A stretch of DNA of 64,000 nucleotides, from the NCBI GenBank assembly GCA_030737875.1, contig CM060912.1, positions 882,345,199-882,409,198 on the forward strand. The letters are read 5' to 3'. A program made the translations under genes and the position numbers. Positions 1 to 10,792 of this stretch are shown here, piece after piece. Under the pieces are notes generated by a model. It was not told where the DNA came from. It made no database searches and was given only the letters and a program-made list of their open reading frames with translations. Origin of the DNA: Allium sativum. Lineage: Eukaryota; Streptophyta; Magnoliopsida; Asparagales; Amaryllidaceae. The first letter of the stretch is position 1; every line of letters starts with the position of its first letter.

Positions 1-399
1 CTGGCATATAGATCTCGTGATGGATCAATTTATCTGGCACTATGCAGAAATTAGGTTAAAAGGAGAAATTAAAATTTGGCATATCCACGATTCGTAAATC
101 ATTAAAGGTTGACAAAAATCGCAAAGCGGTTTGTTCCAGAAGAAAAAATATATAAATTAACAGATCTGGCACTTTGAGGTATTCCAGATCTGACTTTTGT
201 TGAGAAAAACAGATGAAAAAAAAGTATTATCAACGGAAAAAATATCGTTGAAGGTTGTTGAAGTAATGCGGTTGTAAGAAATCAGATGAAGGAAGGTAAA
301 GAAAGGTAGGGTGGACACTCACGCATGACGAAAACTAGTGAAGATCACACTGGTTGCCATTAACACACACCTCTCAAATCCTTATATATATGTGTATAG

Positions 400-431
<32 letters not shown>

Positions 432-443
432 AATATGTATATA
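1..443. other. Host flank, no gene seen
   Basis: This AT-rich stretch lies left of the first retrotransposon and continues after it at 10788. I see no ORF, RNA gene or element boundary in it. It ends in a TA/TG-rich microsatellite into which the element inserted. Confidence 0.6.
382..443. repeat. TA/TG microsatellite
   Basis: Runs of TATATG and TATAGTG units. The last five bases (ATATA, 439-443) form the left copy of the Tekay-like element's target duplication. The right copy is at 10788-10792. Confidence 0.85.
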
Positions 444-955
444 TGTAACACCCCGAATTTTCTGAGAATATTAAAATTTACAAATTCAAGAACACTTAAT
501 TTTTAGAAGAAGAATTAAGTGAAATGGGTTGTGCTATTACGTTCGTCTCAAAATTTTGGTCAAGATAGACATTTGGTTAGCATAAAACGGATACTTTATG
601 AAGAAGTTATTAAGCCTTGAAGTTTGTATGCATATGAGAAAAAATATATAGACATATATATAAAAAATTAAATAAATAAATATGCAAAAAAGTTCAAAAC
701 AACGAATCGGGAGGGGGAATAACCGAACCGACCCATTTTTGAGGTCGACCCGAGCTTCGCTGGGTCGACTAGGGGTTGATTCAGGGTGTTTGGTTGTCAA
801 CCCGTGGACCGATTCGCTCTAAGGAAGATGTGGCATCTGATTGGTTCTGATGGACTCCTTGCTGAGTCATTAAGGCTGATGTGGCTATTCTATCTTGTCT
901 GAATGGCTTTGATTTGCTCTAGGTTAATCTGACGGTTCCTATTAAATCAAACTTC

Positions 956-963
956 TATATAAA
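956..963 (+). promoter_or_regulatory. Candidate LTR TATA box
   Basis: TATATAAA lies ~510 bp into the LTR, followed by a CAACCT/CTAAAT segment where transcription could begin. The same setting recurs in the 3' LTR (8059-8066), in S2 on the minus strand (35097-35104) and in S3 (45309-45316). Conservation across three related LTRs supports a promoter. The start site itself is not visible. Confidence 0.6.
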
Positions 964-2273
964 CAACCTAATACCTCAACCCTAAATCATATTAAAAATC
1001 AAACCAAGAGCCGTAATGCTGCCATTGGACAACCTCGAGTAGCCGCCGTTCAACTAGAAGCAAATTAAAAGAGACAAACCAAATCAAATCAAAATTAAAC
1101 TAAAACAACGATTGTCTACATCAAAGGCAAGCATTTCAACTTCAGAATACAGATTCCAGAAATCAAGATTGTCTTTTGTAAGTGTAGTTATCTTTTAGAT
1201 GTAAATAAATTTAAGACGTGATTTGATATAAAGTGAAAAATAGAATTATACCATGTTGTATAATATTGACGATGCTAATTCATGTTTGTTTCTTGTGATG
1301 ATTTTATCATGAATTGTCTTGGAATGTTTGTGGCTTATTGGACTTGGTGTTGGGTCTATTAAAGATTGAGAATGAAACTATCAATATCATATGCAAGTTA
1401 TATGTTTCATGTTATGATCTACATATATATGTTTATATGATTAATGCTAGTTGTATGTATTATGTCAGATCCAAGTCAAGATCTACATATATATATATAT
1501 ATTAATATGCTTTATGTTAGATCCATATGCCTATATATATGTTCATATGCAAGTTACAAGTTTTATGTTGGATCCATGTCAAGATATATCTAGGTTCATA
1601 TGATTAATGCAAGTTATATGTTTTATGATAAATCCAAGTCACGATCTAATTATACATATGTTCATATGCAAGTTACATGTTAGATCGAAAACTAGATCTA
1701 TATTTATATGCATGTTTGTAAAGTGGACTTATGCAAGTTCACCTTGTTAGATCTAGTTCACATCTATATGTTAATGTTAAATCTATACTTGCCTTGGGAT
1801 TGGACATGTCATGATTATGTCATATGCTTGTTTATAATTGAGGTTATGTTCACACATGCCTAGATCTACATATTAACATGTTTTAGGCTTATGATTATCT
1901 AAGTCTAAATTATATGCAAGTTTATATGACATGTTAAATTATATGAATAAAGTTTTATGCAAAATTTACATGTTTGGTTGAATCTATATTATGCATGTTC
2001 CCTTCTTTACCTCTTGTTTATAAATTGGGCTAATATGCGGGCCCAATGACTTTATGTGATTAATATAACGAACAAACGGGGGTAACGTTGGGATAGTTAT
2101 TAAATCAAAACATGTTAATAATGTAGGTGGGCCCAAAAACATGTAAATGGTTAAGGCCATGAATGGTATAATTTATACCATTAGTCTTGAACATAACTAA
2201 AATATGTGACATGAAACACTTGTAGAAAATTCACATATATAAAATGTAAAAGATGAATATGCCTAACCTGAGG

Positions 2274-2458
2274 TTAGACTGAGTTGTGGTGTAAACCTGC
2301 CTGGAACCGACCGGCACATCCAGTAACCACAACAATACCTGTCTAATGTGAGAGGTTAGTGCATCAAGCCCAGAAAGACCCGAGGTTAGACTGAGTTGTG
2401 GTGTAAAACTGCCCGGAACCGACCGACACATCCAGTAACCACAACAATACCTGTCTAA
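2274..2458 (+). other. Tandem pair of three-stem hairpins
   Basis: Two copies with a 112-bp period (2274-2346 and 2386-2458). Each has outer arms TTAGAC/GTCTAA, middle arms GTTGTGGT/ACCACAAC and an apical GCCyGG facing CCGGC (CCGAC in copy 2). The same layout with different arm sequences occurs in S2 and S3, so the structure and not the sequence is kept. If transcription starts near 990, the pair lies in the RNA leader. No described RNA family comes to mind. Confidence 0.7.
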
Positions 2459-2526
2459 TGTGAGTGGTTGGTGCTTTAATTAATTAATTAATTAAAGCTC
2501 ATGAACAATCAAGCTAGAAATGGTGA

Positions 2527-2675
2527 GGTTAAGTAATTAAGGGAACACTTAACCAACTTAACACGTTAACAAGACAAGATTGGTAGGGTTAAGTAATTGA
2601 GGAAACACTTAACCAACTTAACATGTTAACTAGACAAGATTGATAGGGGTTAAGTCAAACCAAGGACACTTAACC
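2527..2675 (+). repeat. Three 60-bp repeats with GGTTAAGT/ACTTAACC arms
   Basis: Three consecutive units begin at 2527, 2587 and 2648. Each contains GGTTAAGT and, 12 bases later, its reverse complement ACTTAACC, followed by an AACTTAACATGTTAAC-like tail. The 3' LTR has the same set starting at 9638. Confidence 0.8.
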
Positions 2676-3675
2676 AATTTAGCATGTTGACTAGAAAAAC
2701 CCTAGTAACGGGGACCCGTTTCAGCAGTTACCCACATGTATGTATCAAGGTACCCTGAACTAGGCAAGGTGGGGCACGATTACTGGGCTGAATATAAGCG
2801 GTCAAAAGGGCAGCGGTTAGGTGCGTCGGTGTAGGTTCCGACGAAGTACGGGCGTGCACGGGCTCCGGATTGGAAAAAGCAGGCACTGGGCACCAGGCGT
2901 ACACTTGTGCATCTTTGAATCGTGTCAGGGTTGCCGATATAGGACTTGATACACCCTATACTGGAACCAGCACAAGTACTTAAAAATAACGTGGGGCAGC
3001 ATGACATCGGGAATACATGAATGCGAGTAGGAACCGATCAGTACATGAATGGGATCACCTTATCATGAACATACATTGCTAGTTAAACAGCTCTTGGTGG
3101 GTGCAGAGAAGTAAAAGTGGGTGCGATAGCCAAATCAAGTTAAATCTTACTTTACCTCGTTTTAGGACTACCCTATCCTTGTGGTATCATTCTAAGTTCA
3201 GTTTATTCATGTCATAGTCTTTTACTTGTTTACATGCTATTAAATAACTGGGCTTACCAGACTTATGTCTGACCCATTTTCCTTTCGCTTCTTTTCTTCC
3301 GTCCCCCCAGGTCCGCAGGGAGGAAACACTTCTGCTTAGTCCAGGTTAGCCAAAGCTTGAAGACCATAGATGTAAGGCTTGGACTTTCGTTTTTGAGTTA
3401 TGGCTATTGTCAAGCACTTATTGGGGATTTATGTCATTTTATTTTCAGGATTGCTTATTTATGTTTTCAAGACAGATGAAAAGTTGTAATAATTTGGAAG
3501 GTTGAAACAATTGTTGAATTTGTGTGTTGAACAAGTATTTATGAAATAATATTGATCTTTTTCTATTGCATAAATTTTCTATCTTGTAATTTATTAGTAT
3601 ATTGTACCTTAAAACGCTCGACTGAAGTTAAGGCATTCCCTTTGAGAGTGACCTTAACGGAGGTGGGGTGTTACA

Positions 3676-3851
3676 CTTGGTATCAGAGCTAAAGGTTACC
3701 AGATCGGATAAAAATTTTGAAACTATTTTTCAAAAAGAAGTCATAAAGAAGCATTTTCAAGAAAAAGTGTTAATTTAAAAAGGCATAATCCCCAAAGCCA
3801 TATGCACTATCTTTCTATCCTTCGTTTTGAATCTTTCCCTTTTGTTTCAGC
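3676..3851 (+). other. Untranslated leader with primer binding site
   Basis: TGGTATCAGAGC at 3678-3689, two bases past the LTR, matches the 3' end of plant initiator-Met tRNA over 12 bases. The rest up to the gag ATG is non-coding and ends with an acceptor-like TTTCAG. Confidence 0.9.
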
Positions 3852-4810
3852 ATGTCTGGGGATCTTAACCTTCCATAGGGTGTACCGATACCTGGCTGGT
3901 TCAGCAGATACCTTGAAGCTAGGGCCAATGACGTTGGCCCAGCAGATATTCCTCCTCCCCTAGCTGCTGTCCTCCTCCTCCTCCTCCTCCTCCGAGAGGA
4001 AATGCTTTCTCAAAGATCTGTAGAGACTTTAGATCCATGGGTGGAAAAGACTTTAAGGGGAGCGAATCATCCGTGGAAGTCAGAAACTGGCTCAAGGAGA
4101 TTGAGGACTTATTCGTTATCTTTGAAGTAGATGAGAGGCAGAAACTACAGTTGGTGGTGTGGTTGCACTAAGACGAGGCCTCCTTCTGGTGGGAAGTCAC
4201 TAATGCTGAAAGACTGATAGAGACTTGGGAGGACTTCAGGGTGAGATTTGAAATGAAGTTCCTCTCACAAGCTGAGCAGAGTCTGCAAAAGGAGATGTTC
4301 CTATCACTTAAACAGGGCAGCTTGTCGATCAAAGAATATGTCAATAAATTCAATTAGCTTGCTCGATTTGGACTGGAGTTAGTAAACATTCCATACAAGA
4401 AGGCTCTCCGCTTTGCCAAAGGACTGAATGAGCCACTGCAAGGTTTGGCAATGTCCCATATACCTATGGGAGCGACTTACGAGAGACTGGGGGACATGGC
4501 TCTGTTGTAAGAGGAGAACAAAGATGGCAAGAAGGAGGTGAAGAAGGAAGAGCCTCAAAACAAGAAAGGAGATGGATCTCAGAACAAGAAGACGGACCCC
4601 AAGAAAGGTGGGAAGGAAAATAAATCCCATAAGAAGATGAAGTGCAATTTCTGTGGGATACCTGGACACTTGGCTAGGGACTGTAAAAAGAAAAAGAGGA
4701 AATTGGGAGCTTGTTTCCAGTGCGGGGATACTGGACACTTGTCTAAGCACTGTCCAAAAAGGCAAGGGCAGGGACAGAAGACTGGATCTTCTTCTGGAGG
4801 GCAGGTTCAT
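3852..4810 (+). pseudogene. gag remnant, two zinc knuckles
   Basis: The likely start is ATG at 3852, but that frame hits TAG at 3876 and shifts to a second frame around 4010-4030. The second frame reads a Gag core (VRNWLKEIEDLF, FWWEV, SIKEYVNKFN) broken by stops at 4169, 4355 and 4508. Past the last stop, two CX2CX4HX4C knuckles are intact ([14 protein letters not shown] and [14 protein letters not shown]), typical of nucleocapsid in Ty3/Gypsy Gag. Gag would normally package the element RNA. A run of CTC codons at 3970-3992 looks like slippage expansion. Confidence 0.9.
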
Positions 4811-5015
4811 GCTCTCGTTGCACCTCTGCAGGAACGAGGTAGACATATTTCTGTTGAGAGTTTAGTTTATCTGTTTGATAATCCTGTTCGCACTCTCTTT
4901 GATTCTGGCGCATCGCACTCTTTTATATCTACTGCTTTAGTTGAATCTCTGCACCTAGACACCCATATAGTAGAGGATGCCTTGGTTGTTTCAAATCCAA
5001 TTGGGGGCTCAGTTC
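4811..5015 (+). pseudogene. Aspartic protease fragment
   Basis: The active-site motif [10 protein letters not shown] lies in the open frame 4538-5275, followed by [19 protein letters not shown]. In Gypsy polyproteins this domain continues for ~60 more residues, including the conserved ILGMDWL region, and then enters reverse transcriptase. Here it stops near 5012 and joins RNase H directly. It shares its frame with the gag zinc knuckles. Confidence 0.9.
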
Positions 5016-5400
5016 TGACATTGCCTGATGGGAGCAAGATGTTTTCCGTATACACGGATGCATACGGTACAGGAATAGGCACTGTCTTGATGCAAGAAGG
5101 GAAGGTAGTAGCTTATGGTGGAAGGCAGTTGAAAGTACATGAGAAAAACTACCTAACCCACGACCTAGAATTGGCAGCCATCGTTTTCGCTCTTAAGTCT
5201 TGGCGCCATTATTTCCTAGGTGAGAAGTTTGAATTGTTTACTGACCATAAATCGTTGAAGTACCTTTTCTCATAGAAAGATCTCAACTTGAGGCAGCAAA
5301 GATGGATGGAGTTTCTTGCCTGATATGATTTTGATATTTCATATACTCCTGGCAAGGGCAATGTGGTAGCAGACGCTCTGAGTAGAAAGAAGCTGACCTT
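5016..5400 (+). pseudogene. RNase H domain, reverse transcriptase missing
   Basis: The text runs [14 protein letters not shown], then [18 protein letters not shown], then [12 protein letters not shown] and PGKGNVVADALSRK. The acidic catalytic residues D (YTDA), E (DLELAA) and D (FTDH) are present. Stops at 5273 (TAG) and 5321 (TGA) interrupt the domain. Everything expected between protease and RNase H (the YxDD reverse transcriptase, ~1.3 kb) is absent although reading frame is kept across the junction near 5012. Confidence 0.9.
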
Positions 5401-5559
5401 AAGCCCTCTCTTTGTAGAAAGGCAAAGCTTGGAGTACATAGCCAACTTTGACTTTAGACCCTCTCCTGAATTTGTACCTGGCTTGTTAGCAACACTGGAA
5501 GTGCGGCCTAGACTTTTTGACTCAATAGGAACCGCACAACGTGAAGACCCTCAGCTAGT

Positions 5560-6214
5560 AGATGTGATAGATAAGATGATTAGGGGTGAGACTTCGAGTC
5601 ACCTCAATAGATACTCCATCGATGATAAGAGATGGTTGAGACGGGATGGAAGGCTATGCGTCCCACAAGTAAGAGATTTAGTGAAAACGGTTCTAGAAGA
5701 AGCACACCATTCAAAGCTGACCATACACCCAGGCGGAGACAAAATGTATAAAGACTTCAAAAGAGTTTTCTTTTGGAATGGCATGAAGAGGGACGTAGCT
5801 GAATTCGTTTCTAAGTGCATGATATGCCAGCAGGTCAAGGCGCAGCAGAAGAATCCTGGTGGTTTGCTTCATCCTCTAGAGGTCCCACAGTGGAAATGGG
5901 ATAGCATTTCGATGGACTTTATTGATGGGTTGCCCAGGTCAAGAAGAGGCAATACCAGTATTTGGGTAATAGTGGACCGGCTCACAAAAAGCGCTCACTT
6001 TATACCTGTCAAAAGTAGAAGGACTGCCTCATCTCTAGCATCTCTATATCTTAAAGAGATAGTTCGACTGCATGGGATACCTTCCAGCATAGTAAGCGAT
6101 CAAGACCCTATCTTTACAAGCGAGTTCTGGAAGAGTTTGCAAGAGGTTGTGGGCACACAACTATGTTTAAGCACGGTCTACCATCCCAAATCGATGGACA
6201 GATGGAGAGGGTGA
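5560..6214 (+). pseudogene. Integrase, zinc finger and first part of catalytic core
   Basis: The frame is open from 5363 to 6214. An HHCC zinc finger (EAHHSKLTIHPG...CMICQQ) is followed by the core motifs ISMDFIDGLP (first catalytic D) and IVSDQDPIFTS (second D). A one-base loss near 6183-6190, in the segment after YHP, shifts the frame before the catalytic E. The domain would insert element cDNA into chromosomes. Confidence 0.92.
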
Positions 6215-6984
6215 ACGGAGTCTTAGAAGACCTCTTGAGATTGTGTGTTCTTGACTTTGGAGGGACATGGGAAGATCATCTTCCTTCGGTGGAGTTCGCC
6301 TACAACAATAGCTACCAAGCTACAATAGGCATGGCACCCTTCGAAGCCTTATACGGGAGACCGTGTCGATCACCAACCTGTTGGTGGGAATCCACAAATA
6401 AGCTTATACTTGGGCCAGACATGATTAGGGAAACCTCAGAAAAGGTGGACCTAATAACAAGGCGAATGAAGACTGCTCAAGATAAACAGAAGTCCTATGC
6501 AGATAAAAGAAGGACCGACCTTGAGTTTGAGGTTGGAGACAGAGTGTTCCTTAAAGTATCTCCTTTGAGGAATGTTGTTCGCTTTGGATCCAAAGGGAAA
6601 TTGATACCTAGATTCATAGGACCATTTCCTATCATTGAAAGAATTGGGACGATGGCCTACAGATTAGAGCTACTTGAAAAGTTGGCTGGAGTTCACAATG
6701 TCTTTCATGTTTCTCACCTACGGAAGTGCTTACTTGAGTATGTGGAAGTGGCGGAACCAAAGAAACTAGAAGAGGTAGAAGTGGAACGAGAAGCAACAGT
6801 GAGAAGAATCCCAACTTGTATCTTGGGAACGGAAGTCAAAAAGCTACACAACCGTGATGTCAAGCTTGTTAAAGTACAATGGAGTGACAATGAAGAAGAC
6901 GCGACTTGGGAGTCCGAAAGCAAGATACGCGCAGCCTACCCTTATCTTTTTGAGGGTACATCTTTGATCTCTCCTTTATCATAG
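6163..6984 (+). pseudogene. Integrase C-terminal part and chromodomain
   Basis: This frame resumes at DGQMERVN, which supplies the catalytic E, and runs through the conserved FAYNNSYQATIGMAPFEALYGRPCRSP and VGDRVFLKVSP segments to a stop at 6982-6984. The last ~60 residues (LVKVQWSDNEEDATWE...YPYLF) have the aromatic/acidic pattern of chromovirus chromodomains, which guide insertion to particular chromatin. The frame is -1 relative to the upstream integrase part. Confidence 0.9.
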
Positions 6985-7528
6985 GTTTATTCATGCTTAG
7001 TTATCTTCTCGGTCCAATTTCTTGATCCTTAGTAGAAATGAATGGATGTAAACATGTATTTGAAACATGTTATGGTTGATGGTTGCAAAGTGGTTGCAAG
7101 TGGTTGCTAGTGAATTCTCGTGGATGCATATGCACATACACATTAGGTTCTAGATCGGCTCAATCACTTTCATATTGCATTTGCATATGAACACATGAAA
7201 TTGTATGTGGATTGAAACTTGATGTGTTATCATATGGACGTTGCATTTGTATGAATGATTGTGCGCTCATGTAGAATTATGAATAGTAAAAATTGCATAC
7301 ATAATGGACTCATGGCACTCTCATGATTCGCATTAAGGAGGTCAACTGGATCAATAGACCGCCTGATTTTGCACTAGATAAGAGACATATACACACACTC
7401 TGCATATATTCATATGGCACTAGAAGTATTTTAAGGACAATGGATGCTTGTGGATGATGGATGAGTAGATGGATGATTGGACGTTAATATGCATTATTCT
7501 TAACTTGAAGATTTCGGGGATGAAATCC
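6985..7528 (+). other. Non-coding tail of interior
   Basis: Between the pol stop and the polypurine tract there is AT-rich sequence with no ORF. Near its end at 7511-7526 sits ATTTCGGGGATGAAAT, an inverted-repeat box that also precedes the polypurine tracts of the three LARDs. Confidence 0.7.
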
Positions 7529-7544
7529 TTTAAGGAGGGGAGAA
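7529..7544 (+). other. Polypurine tract
   Basis: TTTAAGGAGGGGAGAA abuts the first base of the 3' LTR. In LTR elements this primes second-strand synthesis. Confidence 0.9.
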
Positions 7545-10500
7545 TGTAACACCCCGAATTTTCTGAGAATATTAAAAGTAACAAATTCAAGAACACTTAA
7601 TTTTTAGAAGAAGAATTAAGTGAAATGGGTTGCGTTATTACGTCCGTCTCAAAATTTTGGCAAGATAGACAATTGGTTTGCATAAAACAGATACCTTATG
7701 AAGAAGTTATTAAGCCTTGAAGTTTGTATGCATATGAGAAAAATATATATATAGATATATATATAAAAATTAAATAAACAAATCTGCAAAAAAAGTTCAA
7801 AACAGCAAATCGGGAGGGGGAATAACCGAACCGGCCCATTTTTGAGGTCGACCCGAGCCCCGCTGTGTCGACTAGGGGTTGATTCAGGGTGTTTGGCTGT
7901 CAACCCGTGGACCGATTCGCTCTAAGGCAGATTTGGCATCTGATTGGTTCTGATGGAATCCTTGCTGAGTCATTAGGGCTGATGTGGTTATTCTATCTTG
8001 TCTGAAAAGCTTTGATTTGCTCTAGGTTAATCCGTCGGTTCCTATTAAATCAAAATTCTATATAAGCAACCTAATACCTCAGCCCTAAATCATATTAGAA
8101 ATCAAACCAAGAGCCGTCATGCTGCCATTGGACAACCTCGAGTAGCCGCCGTTCAACTTGAAGCAAATTAAAAGAGACAAACCAAATCAAATCAAATTAA
8201 ACTAAAACAACGATTATCTACATCAAAGGCGAGCATTTCAACTTCAGAATACAGATTCCAGAAATCAAGATTGTCTTTTGTAAGTGTAATTATCTTTTAG
8301 ATGTAAATAAATTTAAGACGTGATTTGATATAAAGTGAAAAATAGAATTATACCATGTTGTATAATATTGACGATGCTAATTCATTTTTGTTTCTTGTGA
8401 TGATTTTATCATGAATTGTCTTGGAATGTTTATGGCTTATTGGACTTGGTGTTGGATCTATTAAAGATTGAGAATGAAACTATCAATATCATATGCAAGT
8501 TATATGTTTCATGTTATGATCTACATATATATGCTTATATGATTAATGCAAGTTGTATATATTATGCTAGATCCAAGTTAAGATCTACATACATACATAT
8601 ATATATATATATTCATATGCTTTATGTTAGATCCATATGCCTATATATACGTTCATATGCAAGTTACAAGTTTTATGTTGGATCCATGTCAAGATCTATC
8701 TAGGTTCATATGATTAATGCAAGTTATATGTTTTATGATAGATCCAAGCCACGATCTAATTATACATATGTTCATATGCAAGTTACATGTTAGATCGAAA
8801 ACTAGATCTATATTTATATGCATGTTTGTAAAGTGGACTTATGCAAGTTCACCTTGTTAGATCTAGTTCACACCTATATGTTAATGTTAAAATTATACAT
8901 GCCTTGGGATTGGACATGTCATGATTATGTCAAATGCTAGTTTATAATTGAGGTTATGTTCACACATGCCTAGATCTACATATTAACATGTTTTAGGCTT
9001 ATGATTATCAAAGTCTAAATTATATGCAAGTTTATGTGACATGTTAAATTATATGAATAAAGTTTTATGCAAAATTTACATGTTTGGTTGAATCTATATT
9101 ATGCATGTTCCCTTCTTTACCTCTTGTTTATAAATTGGGCTAATATGCGGGCCCAATGACTTTATGTGATTAATACGAACGAACAAACGGGGGTAACATT
9201 GGGATAGTTATTAAATAAAAAAATGTTAATAATGTAGGTTGGCCCAAAACCATGTAAATGGTTAAGGCCATGAATGGTATAATTTATACCATAAGTCTTG
9301 AACATAATTAAAATATGTGACAAGAAACACTTGTATAAAATTCACATATATAAAATGTAAAAGATGAATGTACCTAACCCGAGGTTAGACTGAGTTGTGG
9401 TGTAAACCTGCCTGGAACCGACCGGCACATCCAGTAACCACAACAATACCTGTCTAATGTGAGAGGTTAGTGCATCAAGCCTAGAAAGACCCGAGGTTAG
9501 ACTGAGTTGTGGTGTAAAAATTCCCAGAACCGACCGGCACATCCAGTAACCACAACAATACCTATCTAATGTGAGTGGTTGGTGCTTTATTTAATTAATT
9601 AATTAAAGCTTTTGAACAATCAAGCTAGAAATGGTGAGGTTAAGTAATTAAGGGAACACTTAACCAACTTAACATGTTAACAAGACAAGATTGGTGGGGT
9701 TAAGTAATTGAGGAAACACTTAACCAACTTAACATGTTAACTAGACAAGATTGATAGGGGTTAAGTCAAACCAAGGACACTTAACCAAGTTAGCATGTTG
9801 ACTAGAAAAACCCTAGTAACGGGGACCCGTTTCAGCAGTAACCCACATGGATGTATCAATGTACCCTGAACTAGGCAGGGTGGGACACGATTACTGGGCT
9901 GAATATAAGCGGTCAAAAAGGCGGCAGTTAGGTGCGTCAGTGTAGGTTCCGATGGAGTACAGGCGTGCACGGGCTCCGAAGTGGAAAAAGAAGGCACTGG
10001 GCACCAGGCGTACAATTGTGCATCTTTGATTCATGTCAGGGTTGCCCTTATAGGACTTAATACACCCAATACTGGAACCAGCACAAGTACTTAAAAATCA
10101 CATGGGGCCGCATGACACCGGGAATACATGAATGCGAGTAGGAGCTGATCAATACATGAATGGGATCACTTTATCATGAACATACATTGCAAGTTAAACA
10201 ACTCTTAGTGGGTGTAGAGAAGTAAAAGTGGGTGCGATAGCCAAATCTAGTTAAATCTTTCTTTACCTCGTTTTAGGACTACCCTATCCTTGTGGTATCA
10301 TTCTAAGTTCAGTTTATTCATGTCATAGTCTTTTACTTGTTTACATGGTATTAAATAACTTTGCTTACCAGACTTATGTCTGACCCATTTTCCTTTCTCT
10401 TCTTTTCTTCCGTCCCCCCCAGGTCCGCAGGGAGAAAACACTTCTGCTTAGTCCAGGTTAGCCAAAGCTTGAAGACCGTAGATGTAAGGCTCGGACTTTC

Positions 10501-10787
10501 CTTTTTGAGCTATGGCTATGGTCAAGCACTTATGGGGGATTTATGTCATTTTATTTTCAGTATTGCTTCTTTATGTTTTCCAGACAAATGAAAAGTTGTA
10601 ATAATTTGGAAGGTTGAAACAGTTGTTGAATTGTTGTGTTGAACAAGTATTTATGAAATAATATTGATCTTTTTCCGCTGCATAAATTTTCTATCTTGTA
10701 ATTTATTAGTATCTTGTACCTTAAAACGCTCCACCGAAGTTAAGGCATTCCCTTTGAGAGTGACCTTAACGGAGGTGGGGTGTTACA
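7545..10787 (+). repeat. 3' LTR of Tekay-like element
   Basis: A 3,243-bp copy of 444-3675 with scattered substitutions and small indels. It keeps the TATA box (8059), the GTAAGT site (~8280), the hairpin pair, the 60-bp repeats and the pyrimidine-rich AG site (~10422). Confidence 0.95.
9385..9569 (+). other. Tandem pair of three-stem hairpins (3' LTR copy)
   Basis: Counterpart of 2274-2458, again with a 112-bp period (9385-9457, 9497-9569). The outer right arm of the second copy is ATCTAA in place of GTCTAA, which loses one pair. Confidence 0.7.
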
Positions 10788-10792
10788 ATATA

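Larger units (their letters stand above)
1178..3310 (+). other. Candidate leader intron within the LTR
   Basis: A GTAAGT site at 1178 is followed by a long AT-rich stretch that ends in a strong pyrimidine tract and CCCAG at 3310, before GTCCGCAGGGAGG. S2 keeps both ends: GTAAGTATAGTGAT on the minus strand near 34887, and a C-rich tract before AG/GTCCACAGGGAGG near 32835. S3 keeps the acceptor side (CCTTCAG/GTCCCCAGG near 48390). A second acceptor-like TTTCAG sits immediately before the gag ATG (3845-3850). Splicing is an inference. Confidence 0.35.
444..3675 (+). repeat. 5' LTR of Tekay-like element
   Basis: This 3,232-bp LTR runs from TGTAACACCCC to GGGGTGTTACA and matches 7545-10787 along its length. 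In order it holds a TATA box at 956, a conserved segment containing AGCCGTnATGCTGCC, a GTAAGT donor-like site, a stretch rich in TATGCAAGTT words (about 1390-1960), a tandem pair of structured hairpins, three 60-bp repeats and a pyrimidine-rich acceptor-like site at 3280-3310. Related LTRs in the window are solo LTRs S2 and S3. Confidence 0.95.
444..10787 (+). mobile_element. Tekay-like Ty3/Gypsy LTR retrotransposon, complete ends, defective pol
   Basis: Ends are TGTAACACCCC and GGGGTGTTACA, flanked by the 5-bp duplication ATATA (439-443 and 10788-10792). Two ~3.24-kb LTRs enclose a 3.87-kb interior with primer site, gag, protease, RNase H, integrase, chromodomain and polypurine tract. The long LTRs and chromodomain match the Tekay/Del chromovirus lineage of plants. 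It cannot move by itself: gag has several stops, reverse transcriptase is absent, RNase H has two stops and integrase has a frameshift. The LTRs differ at about a dozen sites in the first 250 bp, so the insertion is moderately old. Confidence 0.95.

Noticed and set aside
2793..2798. TATAAG near the middle of the Tekay-like LTR as promoter
   Set aside because: S3 keeps a similar GGGCTTGATTATAAG, so it may matter, but the TATATAAA at 956 is better placed and conserved in all three LTR types.
4379..4846. 155-codon minus-strand frame
   Set aside because: It lies opposite the gag zinc-knuckle region, whose + strand reading is clearly Gag. The minus frame is a shadow.
6632..6923. Minus-strand frames opposite the chromodomain
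   Set aside because: They are antisense to recognisable integrase/chromodomain coding sequence and have no motif.
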